A stretch of DNA of 64,000 nt from Cytospora piceicola (lineage: Eukaryota > Ascomycota > Sordariomycetes > Diaporthales > Cytosporaceae), in NCBI GenBank assembly GCA_023375675.1, contig JALQBC010000003.1, positions 806,001 to 870,000 of the forward strand, in the 5' to 3' direction. The notes under the pieces are model-generated. The model ran no database searches. It saw nothing but the letters and a program-made list of their open reading frames with translations, and was not told the DNA's origin. Positions 55,393 through 64,000 of the stretch are shown in pieces; the first letter of the stretch is position 1, and each line of letters opens with the position of its first letter. Made by a program: the position numbers and the translations under genes.

Positions 55393-56751
55393 ATGGCCGA
55401 GCCAGATGGGGCTAAGCCCAACAATGCAGGAGTCGAGTTTACCGCCCCCGCGACGCCCTCGCGACCCCGAGGAGCGTCCGTCGCATCGAAACTATCGTAC
55501 AAGGTCCGCGATTTGTCCAAAGACTTCGAAGAGTCCAACCCACCCCCCGGTTTTATGGCAGCTACGAGCGGGATAGCCTCTTCGGCCGTTTCTCCGCGGA
55601 GGAACAGTGTAAACAGCATTGGCCAAACCCCTCCTCGCAGGACCACTTTGTCTGCCCTGTCGACCGTGCCAGTTCCCCGTGAAAGCGCAGAGCTCAGTCG
55701 CGACAAACAGGAAGAGTTGGAATCTAGACGGCAAATCAAGGGAGGGGCACTGGGAATCATGGCTACGTCAGGGTCAGCCGAGAAGGAAACATCACGAGCT
55801 GCCTCTGACGAGGCCACGATCGAAATAACACAGAAGAGTCGGGCAGATGGCGCGGCCATGGAGCCGTTCGATAACGGTTACCACTTTCCACCGAGCTATC
55901 CCAAGGGCGAAGCCCTCAAGCATGCTTTAGTGGCCTTTCTCGGGTATTGCATGACGCCCCTGGGGTTCTGTGTGCTTCTGTATGGGTTGAATGTCGTTGC
56001 ATGGGGTGGAATGTTATTTTTGCTACTTTGCAATGCGTCGCAGGCGATGTGCTACCCGGATTGTAACGCCATCGACTCTCCACGTCGCAAGTGGATCGAG
56101 TACGATTCGCAAGTGCTCACCGCGCTATTCAGTCTCACGGCATTTGGGCTCGCGCCGTGGCGGTTTCGGGACCTTTATTATTTGATGCAATACCGAATTC
56201 TGGGCCGGCAGGAAGGGTTGCGTCGGTTGGGAGGCATATATCGAGACTGGTTCCGAATGCCTGGCTCCCATAACCTTCCTGTGGATATCGGCCCAGAGAA
56301 CATCGAAGCCCACCTGGCGCAAAGGACGGTAGCAGAGTCAGCTGTGCCCTTCCCAGCCAAGAGGATACCAGAGGCACCTCTAACCGCTGTCCGTGCTCTG
56401 CCAACTCCGATCTGGAAAATGGACTTTATGGTTTGGATGATGATATGGAATACGCTGTTCCAGTGCGTGCTGTCGGGAATCATGTGGGGAATGAGCCGTC
56501 ACACTCGTCCCAGCTGGTCGACTGGTCTGTTCGTGGCTTTGGGATGCATTGTGGCAGCCTTGGGAGGCATCATAGTGTTCATCGAGGGCAAAAAGGTGAA
56601 GAGCATCGAAGGGGTGCCACTTACGGATCGCGACAGGGCAAGACTGGAGAGAGATCAGGAGCTGGGAATATCACACTACAATAATCTCAAGGATAGGCCA
56701 CTTACCAAGGACAAGGCGGATGTCAGGGTGAACGATCATGAGCGGCTTTGA
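55393..56751 (+). CDS. DUF2985 family integral membrane protein
   Basis: A single exon of 452 residues. The first ~165 residues are Ser/Pro/Arg-rich and cytosolic-looking. Membrane segments follow at about 178-197 and 200-215, then a conserved fungal block with FLLLCNASQAMCYPDCNAIDSPRRKWIEYDSQ and a segment LTALFSLTAFGLAPWRFRDLYYLMQYR. Two further hydrophobic segments lie near residues 350-370 and 380-400 (TGLFVALGCIVAALGGIIVF). This pattern is typical of the DUF2985 group in filamentous fungi, whose function is unknown. The tail is charged. Confidence 0.85.
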   Translation: MAEPDGAKPNNAGVEFTAPATPSRPRGASVASKLSYKVRDLSKDFEESNPPPGFMAATSGIASSAVSPRRNSVNSIGQTPPRRTTLSALSTVPVPRESAELSRDKQEELESRRQIKGGALGIMATSGSAEKETSRAASDEATIEITQKSRADGAAMEPFDNGYHFPPSYPKGEALKHALVAFLGYCMTPLGFCVLLYGLNVVAWGGMLFLLLCNASQAMCYPDCNAIDSPRRKWIEYDSQVLTALFSLTAFGLAPWRFRDLYYLMQYRILGRQEGLRRLGGIYRDWFRMPGSHNLPVDIGPENIEAHLAQRTVAESAVPFPAKRIPEAPLTAVRALPTPIWKMDFMVWMMIWNTLFQCVLSGIMWGMSRHTRPSWSTGLFVALGCIVAALGGIIVFIEGKKVKSIEGVPLTDRDRARLERDQELGISHYNNLKDRPLTKDKADVRVNDHERL

Positions 56752-57617
56752 GCTTGTCACGAAATACGCTACGAGGTTACGAGAGCAGTGGTTACGCGTT
56801 TGTTTTGGACGACTTCGAGGAGTATTGATTATGACCGAACCTAGAATCCAAAGCACAGAGACTGTCTGTCTAATAGTTAATCGAGAACATTGAAGTTCAC
56901 GAATTGGAAGCCATACGAATTTTCATTCCGGAACACCACCACAATGATATCTAGGAGCGCAGCGGCTCCTGCAATATCTAGACCTGCATTATCGTTCCGA
57001 GTCCTTGCAACTTTATCAAATGAGTTGTTTCTGTAGCCAGGCTGCCAGGCTGCCGGACTGCCGGACTCCAATATAAATATTGATACACAGTACTGGCATG
57101 TGGCCGAGTCAGCGGTCTTCACGGATCCGTATAGGTGCCTAGGTACTTAAGTACTTGGTGCAGGCGAGCACGAGGACAAGCCGCGACCCACTCATTATAT
57201 TACCCCAGATTGACTAGGCTGTTTACGGCAGTAATCTGTAGGTACTATGACATGGTCGCTTATCAGTCGCCCGAGCGGCAGCTCAGAGTTGCACTCCCCA
57301 ACCATCTTCATACAAAGACCAGGTCGCTAACGGGGCTTTACGATTTCGGGTCTTGAATAGCCCCTTTGTTCTGTCTTTCTAGACCTTTAAGAAGACTCTT
57401 GATCCTGGAAGAAGTTGTTGTGGTTCCTGCGCCAGCCGTCGGGATATAGCCATATCTCGCTTCTGATAAGGACGGCTACGAAACGTCACGCCAGGCGACC
57501 TCAGGGTCACTTCCATCTGAAACCACGACCTCATCGCCTCTCATTTCAAGGACTATCGGCAACTAGCAAATCGTACATCCGTCACAGCGTGCGATACTAC
57601 AGATAAATCTGGCAAAG
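56752..57617. other. intergenic between DUF2985 and transporter genes
   Basis: No gene seen. A GTGCCTAGGTACTTAAGTAC block lies at 57136-57155, and short GCTGCCAGG/CTGCCGGACTG repeats at 57040-57066. The right end is the transporter leader. Confidence 0.5.
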
Positions 57618-59064
57618 ATGGCCGCCAAGGCTCTAATCCCTTTCCTCGTGGGGATGATGCTCCTGACCGGAGTGTGCAATACCCTACTAACCAAGTACCA
57701 GGTGCGTATGATTGACATGGCAATGCAGAACAGGTGAAGATGTTCTGCAAACCTATCCAATGAGCACTTCAGGACTCTGACTGACCACAAACTACACTCT
57801 TTGCAGGACAACCAATGCGTCCGGAACTGCGACGACCCCGACCCAACCAAGCGGACCAACTTCGAGCAGCCCGTCATCCAGACAGCCCAGATGTTCGTCG
57901 GCGAGATGGGCTGCTGGCTTGTCATCGGCCTCATGGCTCTGTGGAAGCGATACGTCTCCAAGGACTCCTCCGCGGGATACGAGGCTGTTACCACCTCTGA
58001 GGCGGAAGCCGATACCGACGCCGCGAGCATACACTCCACTGATGCGCTGGTCCCGACCGGGAACGGCAACAAGAAGAACGCGAGGGCCGTCCCCAGCGAT
58101 CAGACCCTCAAGGGCTTCCGGATCCTGTTGCTCTCGCTGCCGGCCATCTGCGATATCCTGGGCACCACGCTCATGAACGCTGGACTGCTGCTGGTCGCTG
58201 CCTCAATCTACCAGATGACCCGTGGGGCGCTGGTCCTCTTCGTCGGGCTGCTCAGCGTCATCTTCCTCAAGCGCAGGCTGCACCTCTTCCAGTGGGTGTC
58301 CCTCGTCGGCGTCGTGCTGGGCGTGGCGGTCGTCGGGCTGGCGGGCGCCATATCCCCGGACAAGCAGAAGAACAAGGAGGGCGGCGGCGAGGCGGGCGCG
58401 AGCGAGGTCGACGCGGACGCGCTGCTCGCCATCGTGGGCGTGCTGATGATCGCCGGCGCGCAGATCTTTACGGCCACGCAGTTCGTGCTGGAGGAGTGGC
58501 TGCTCGAGAGGTCGACCGTCGACCCCATCCGCGTTGTCGGGTGGGAGGGCGTCTTCGGGTTCACGGTCACGCTGCTCGGCATGGTCGTCCTGCACTTTGC
58601 CATCGGCCGGACCGACGAGGGCCGATATGGCCCGTTTGATATGGTGGAGGGGTGGAAACAGTGGACGCACAACCCTAGGGTGCTGCTCTCGAGTTTCCTG
58701 ATCATGATCAGCATTGGGTAAGTCCACGGCCATTTACAGATTCCCCGAATATATTATGATAACAGATGGAGATACATACTTACGGTCGCAAACCAGTGGC
58801 TTCAATTTCTTCGGCCTGTCGGTCACCAAGACAGTCAGCGCTACATCCCGCTCGACCATCGACACCTGCAGGACCCTATTCATCTGGGTCGTGTCCCTCG
58901 GTTTGGGTTGGGAGACGTTCAAGTGGCTACAGGTTGCCGGCTTTGTACTGCTGGTGTACTTCACTTTCCTGTTCAACGGCATCGTCCAGCCGCCATTTGA
59001 CTTCCTCAAGCCCGTTGAAGAGGTTGAGGAATTGCTTCCTGAAGAGCCTGTAGAGCACCTGTGA
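57618..59064 (+). CDS. SLC35F6-like drug/metabolite-superfamily transporter
   Basis: Exons are 57618-57701, 57807-58717 and 58797-59064, giving 420 residues; introns are 105 and 79 bp. About ten membrane segments are visible: the first is in exon 1 (IPFLVGMMLLTGVCNTLLTKYQ) and the last near LQVAGFVLLVYFTFLFNG. The EMGCWLVIG and LPAICDILGTTLMNAGLLLV segments and the QMTRGALVLFVGLLSVIFL segment are characteristic of the SLC35F6 branch. A hydrophilic loop (residues about 75-125) and an Ala/Gly/Glu-rich loop near residue 220 separate the bundles. Members are Golgi, lysosome or mitochondria associated in animals; the substrate is unknown. The third-exon acceptor at 58796 was chosen because it joins ISIG to GFNFFGLSVTK in frame. 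Confidence 0.85.
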
Positions 59065-59690
59065 GCGGGTATCAGGCGAAGCGTATACCCAAGGTTTGTG
59101 TGTTTTCCTTCTTCCATGGGTGTTACAGACTGCATAGGACAATATAGGTGTTTTAGGTTGCATGGGACAGAAGGGGCTAGGCGTTAACTCTGTTCCATAT
59201 CTCGAATTTCATCCTGCCCATAGTGTCATGCCATATATGGTGCTTATATATACAGAAATGGACATATAGTGCTCCTATGGCATGCCAGGTACATATTCCT
59301 AGAAGCTCATCGTGAAAAACACATCTTACAGTTGCAACAAGGCATATGAGGTGACAAAACGAGTAGTATGTTTTGACTACCTCAACAGAAACGGGACCAA
59401 AAAGGTTTCCTAAACAGATAAAAAAGCAAGTGCTCCAATCCCAATCAAGCCCTCCTATCCCAAAAAAGACCCTATAAACGCCGATATCATATGCAATCAC
59501 TCATGTCTCGAGAGCACAAGCTCATCTACCCAAGGCCCCCGTACTCCACACACACCCACACACAAACAGACACACCCCTGCCTCGCCATGATCAACCTAT
59601 CAAGGGGCACACCCCCCTACCCATATAGACACACGCAGTCTATGGTTTCCCGGGACTCTCGCCCCCGGCTCGGCGGGCCCAGCCGGATTC
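59065..59690. other. convergent 3' regions of transporter and Yippee genes
   Basis: No gene. The CA-rich repeat CACACACCCACACACAAACAGACACACC at about 59551-59578 lies in the Yippee 3' side. Both neighbours are transcribed toward this segment. Confidence 0.5.
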
Positions 59691-60164
59691 CTACTGGACG
59701 ACGCAGAGCAGCTCCGCCTCGAGGATGAACTTGCCCTCCTTGTACTTCTCGCTGGTCTCGTAGGCCTTGTCGTACTTCCAGCCGACGGTCCGCGAGCACC
59801 CGCGGCACTTGATGTCCCGCACGATGTGCCGGCCCGTGGTCATGTTGCGCTCGGTGGCCTCGGTGGCCTCGACGTTGACGACGTTGTTGAAGAGGTATGC
59901 CTTGCCGTGCTGGCCTCTAAAGTTCTACGGGAGAAATAAGGGGTGGTCTGTTAGCCTTCCGTGGTTCTGTTGTGGGATATCCTTTGGGTGTAAAGGCAGG
60001 TTGTGGGCGCAGAGAGGGGGCTAGCGCTGATGGTAGGGTAAGCCCGGGTTTGGGGGGGAACTCACACGGCTGAGGATGTCATCGTGGTCCGCGAGATGGG
60101 CCTTGCAGTGTGCGCACCCGTATATCTTTGAGCAGTTCAGGTATGTGTTGTATCTGAGGCCCAT
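59691..60164 (-). CDS. Yippee-like zinc-binding protein (Moh1 type)
   Basis: Exons are 60164-60066 and 59924-59691 with a 141 bp intron, giving 110 residues, the normal length of the family. The Yippee domain fills the protein. Zinc-binding CxxC pairs are Cys17/Cys20 (IYGCAHCKAHL) and Cys73/Cys76 (KCRGCSRTVGWKYDKAYE). The block NFRGQHGKAYLFNNVVNV starts exon 2 and ends the intron in frame; the last residues are FILEAELLCVVQ. Yeast Moh1 is the related protein; the molecular role is not established. Confidence 0.93.
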
Positions 60165-63100
60165 GGCTGCTTGTGGTGGGTTTGTTCTCTTGCCGTAGAG
60201 CTGGGATAAGATGATGGAAGTCGAAGTGGGATGGCTGGATGGATGGATGGGCGATCCTGACGGTGGTGCTTATGGGGAGTATTCAGAAGCCGGCAGGCAG
60301 GCCACCACCCTGTTTAACGAGGATGGGTGTTTGCATACAAATAGATCAGGAAGTCAGGCGTTTCGCGATCAAGAAAAGGATGGAAAGACGGGGGAGTCAC
60401 TTGACGGGAAGTCGTTGGTTGTCACGGACGAGTGGGAGGTTCGGAGCAAGCGCGGTGGCCGGGTCTCTCTCTGCCTTCAAACTATGTGAACAAGGAAGCC
60501 GTCGCTGCCTTTTCTCTTTTTAATTTTGATATGTTCCAACAGATGAAGCAGATGTGGTTGTCCCGGTTTGATGTGAAGACGGTAAGACGGCCCTCTGAAG
60601 GCTCATGTGTCAGTCGTAGGACTGCATTGTAAGTGTTGTCGATTGATGCCTCCCCCAAGCCCCGAAAACGGGCAGGTCGCCAACCCGAGGTTGGAAGCAC
60701 TTGACCTCATCATCGGTAAGGTGTGCAGGGGACAGGCCGGGGTGGTACCGTACCGTACCGCCACAGCACAGCACAGCACATGGGCAGGGGTACCTGAAAC
60801 GGGAGTTAAGCACTGCAGCTACAGGAGACAAACCTCAGGTGCACGCCATGAAAAACCCCTAACCCTACCAACATCAATTCTAAAGTTCGTAGAGCTTGTC
60901 GAAGATCCCAACACAACGTCAAAGCGAGATTCCTCCAGATGTCTCGTACCGATATTCGTTGAATTGATTCTACGGAGGATTATGATCCGCACAGCTCTAA
61001 CAGTGACTCGGAAAATGAACACCTTCAGTTTCGATGCCACAAAGAGGGCTTGCGGCTTGTTAGCAGGATGCTCCTTCACAGCTCTTGGCTAATATCACAA
61101 AGAATCTCGACAGAAAGCTCCAGTTCCAATCCCATTGGTATGGCATATATACGGCAGGCTCCTCGAGCATTACTACGAGGAGGATGTAAGTTGGGGTGTC
61201 TAGGCTTGGGCTCTAGGAGCTTTGATTTCAGGTTCAATTGCAGTGATCATAGGACGGTCACGAACGCAAAAGAAAGGGCAGTGTTTGGCCCCAAAAAGAC
61301 AGCATGAGGCATCACACAAGCCATCGCTCTATGGGCTGCCATTGATTGATAACTGTTCTACATATGGTTCGGACGTGCAGAAGAAGCCTTGGCAACTCAT
61401 ACAGCACTGCCAGAATATGGCGAACAGACCTCTGGAGCAAGGCCGGGTCAAAGGCGCCGCTTGGATCTCGATGGACCTGCTGTGGTATGGACCACGGCCC
61501 TCGGCTGTCTTCGCGCTGTCACGAAGACCAGTTACGCCCGGACTCATTGGTACGCTTCGAATCATCATGGTGTATGGCCATACTCGAAACCAAGCCCACT
61601 AAGATATCGCTGGCAGTGACACCCATTGATGTCATGATATGGTGTCTTGACAATGTCATAAGGCTCGCAGCGATGATAAAATGCGTACTAGTTGACTGAC
61701 GGTGCATCAGCTTTCCTTTCACATTCAGTCTCCAATCCAAACAAGCATCGCCAACATGTTTTGCTGCGAAATCTTCTTGATACTCATCTTCTGGTAAAGG
61801 CAGCCATCATGCGCTTTCTGTCATCAGTGGCTCTTATTGCCTCTGGGCTTGTCACAACGGCATAGCTAGGGATGCTGTCGGTATTGCCAACAACTTCGTT
61901 CCCCCTGAATTCTTGCATTATCGTCCTTTTCCGGAGCGCACTGCACGGTCTCGAAGACCCCAAAGAGCTCAAAGACTCGGATGGCGACTCTGCATTCCCC
62001 CACGTCCACATGTCGACTACAGCCAATGTTTCATTAAAGGAGAACCTAAAAAGGAACCAAGCCCAGAGTTCATGGAGGAGGTTGTGGCCAAAGTGCTCGA
62101 CGGGACAAATGCCAATGTCTTAGGGAGAGGCTTCGACATGACGCACGCGGGTCACAGGGTGGATAATGTATCCCAGGTGATTCTCAAAGGCCATGGCAAG
62201 GAGAACCCGGGGTAGCGTGAGGTTGAGGATGTTCCAGCCATGGTAAAATGTCTTCGGATATGGCCGTCTTTGCGGATCCCTGGGATTGTTGCTTCAGGGA
62301 CCATTTCCCAGGCGGTCGCTGGTGGCTGCAGTTGGAACTGCAGGCTGTATCGCCGCATATAACTACCTCATCATGACCAAGCGAGTCACTTGCGCCTTAT
62401 GGTGGGTGATTGAAGGGATGCTAAATGCAGGTTTTGAAGGCCCATCTAATACGCCGATTTCGTTCTTGGATTGAGAGCTCTGAGCTCGGCTCATTTTGGG
62501 TCATTACACAGTATATTACAGTCACCAGCAAACAGGCCCTGCGGGAGACTAGCAGACGAAGACAGGAAGACTGGGAGGGGAGGAAGTTTACGTCCAGCCC
62601 TACGTAGTCTCGACTCTATCGTACCGCATGTGCAGTTCCCAGCGTTTACAAAATGCTCTTAGATGCTCTGTGCCTCATAAGGGCAGTACCTGGATGTTAT
62701 GATGATACGCGACGATCGCGAACCCAATCTTGACGGCTACTTCCCCGTCGCAACGGCAATAGATTCGGTAAGACCTTGGCGCAGTGCACGAAAGGATCTG
62801 CTCATCAGTACCTAGGTAATCATTATCGCCGTGATATACAGTACAGAGGCGGATGCGCATGCACGTCACAATGTCTACTGTGCTATGTTGCACTTAAGTG
62901 CTGCTACATCGACAGAGACTCCCTCTTCTGCTGCCGATTCCCTTACAGAGCCGGGGATTCAAGGTGAGCTCCTTCTGCCGTGTATCATAGTCATCAGCAA
63001 GTCGGCCCACATATAAGCTGCTCCTTGGAATATCTGCACTGACAATCTATTCAATCAAATTAAGCTCGCATATTGTCGAGGTTGTCGGTATGATAGCTTT

Positions 63101-63776
63101 GTTTACTATGATGCCGGCTGTAACCCAAGCCCACTGATTCCATCACTCCTTATATTCTGGTACATCCCTTACATACGCAGGCTATAAACAGTCCCGAGTC
63201 ATTATTATCTAACTGAAGATACTGGCATGACTTAAAACTGCTGAAGGCAAGCGACAGCAGCCAGCCACTAAGGGAACCTATAGATCCGTGAGGAAGACAA
63301 ATACACCTCCGATCTTCATCTGCGTCCCAGCTACCATTTATTGACCAACCATCGAACTAACTTACGAGTATTTGTGGGACAACGGTAACAATGATTAGAC
63401 GTAGGTGGAAGTTCAACGTCCCTCCTACGCCTCAAAGCATGTCGACGTCGATTAGGTGAGGTCTTCACTCCTGTTCCTAGCCTACGAAAGTGATAGCCGG
63501 CAGAATGGGAGTATATGATACCATTTCACGATGTCACGACGATCACGACGAACAGCCCTGGAGCCGCCTGCTACCTCCGCCTGCATTGCCGGGTCTCAAC
63601 TATCATTGGACAGGTCAGGTTGCACTGCAGAAAGCCGGTAGGTGCAGGCCCGGGGATCTCAGTGCCCAAGTACCTACCTAGGTAGGTATTTAGGCTCTCC
63701 TCACGCTGGTTGTGTATCTCTTCTGTTCATCCGGGAGAATAAATAAGACACAAAACTCCAGGCGCCGGTCGTAGTC
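60165..63776. other. 3.6 kb gene-poor segment
   Basis: The left 0.4 kb should be the Yippee promoter. It holds TGGATGGATGGATGG repeats at 60236-60250 and a GGTACCGTACCGTACCGCC repeat with CACAGCACAGCACAG near 60745-60780. Beyond that only short overlapping frames are seen; one possible broken secreted ORF at 61809-62215 is listed separately. TACCTAGGTA-type motifs lie at about 62810 and 63670. Confidence 0.5.
61809..62215 (+). pseudogene. possible degenerate small secreted protein gene
   Basis: The ATG at 61809 begins a textbook signal peptide (MRFLSSVALIASGLVTTA) that meets a TAG at 61863-61865. The same frame then stays open to 62123. Another frame open at 61913-62215 reads more like protein near its end (EPKKEPSPEFMEEVVAKVLD and GRGFDMTHAGHRVDNVSQV). 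This could be a small secreted protein gene broken by a stop and a frameshift, an intron-containing gene whose structure I cannot resolve, or chance. Confidence 0.25.
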
Positions 63777-64000
63777 ATGGCATCACCGATCCTAAGGACC
63801 CCTACCTCCCCACGAAGATGGACTTTGGAAGAATATATGAAGCTGCGTCATGACTGGGAATTGCCCATAAGGTACGACCACTTTGATCAACTCACGCGTT
63901 TACATAAACTCACCATAACGAACAGGGGGCACTCATATCTGGCTCATGTGAAAGCCTTATGCGGGAGATGGCCGCACCTGGGGCTACTGGCCGACTTCAT
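63777..64000 (+). CDS. 5' part of an unknown gene, cut by the window edge
   Basis: Exon 1, 63777-63871, encodes MASPILRTPTSPRRWTLEEY and continues to ELPI. A 54 bp intron with a GTACGA donor and a CAG acceptor (63872-63925) joins in frame to exon 2 from 63926, which reads RGHSYLAHVKALCGRWPHLG and is open to the edge. The consistent frame across a normal intron supports a real gene. The product is not recognised from about 57 residues. Confidence 0.5.
   Translation, partial: MASPILRTPTSPRRWTLEEYMKLRHDWELPIRYDHFDQLTRLHKLTITNRGHSYLAHVKALCGRWPHLGLLADF

Noticed and set aside
1..64000. CRISPR arrays, bacterial operons, riboswitches and rRNA genes
   Set aside because: None seen. The tandem repeats here are satellites or coding repeats without regular spacers.

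Overview
This window reads as chromosomal DNA of a filamentous ascomycete (Pezizomycotina, most likely a Sordariomycete). The evidence is: genes with short 46-141 bp introns that use GTRNGY donors and YAG acceptors; the fungal pH-signalling calpain PalB/Rim13; a fungal Ty3/Gypsy element; and a 19.4 kb AT-rich block with the footprint of repeat-induced point mutation (RIP), in which CA/TG dinucleotides are nearly gone while CG survives. I cannot name the species from the sequence alone.

Layout. 0.8-2.4 kb holds a secreted DUF1996 protein (minus strand). 3.7-23.1 kb is a repeat island without intact genes. It contains a 446 bp inverted-repeat (MITE-like) element with 8 bp target duplications, and a second copy of that element split by a 10.6 kb minus-strand Gypsy retrotransposon. 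Next come a GC-rich hairpin-forming stretch at 15.34-15.50 kb and degenerate TTAC tetranucleotide arrays. Two inverted copies of a ~2 kb LTR element follow; each carries the ruins of one Gag-like coding region and no visible pol. Tandem ~210 bp and ~530 bp repeats sit around the second copy. RIP stops abruptly near 23.1 kb.

24-43 kb is conserved and mostly housekeeping: a truncated amidohydrolase remnant beside the island, then the TFIIIC TPR subunit Tfc4, the SAM-domain RNA-binding protein Vts1, ribosomal protein L29e, the peroxisomal adenine nucleotide carrier Ant1 (all minus strand), the calpain PalB (plus) and a C2H2 zinc-finger factor (minus). 43.3-50.7 kb has no gene I can support.

50.7-60.2 kb is gene-dense again: a Thr-rich secreted repeat protein, a medium-chain zinc alcohol dehydrogenase, the tRNA-splicing endonuclease subunit Sen15, a DUF2985 membrane protein, an SLC35F6-like transporter and a Yippee protein. 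60.2-63.8 kb is gene-poor, and a partial unknown gene runs off the right edge.

The genes do not form one pathway; this is ordinary fungal gene order around a transposon graveyard. The least explained items are the hairpin stretch at 15.34-15.50 kb, the Gag-only LTR element with non-canonical ends, and a plus-strand coding relic lying antisense inside the Gypsy element. Exon coordinates were worked out by eye from splice signals and frame; each spliced CDS reported as complete sums to a multiple of three.
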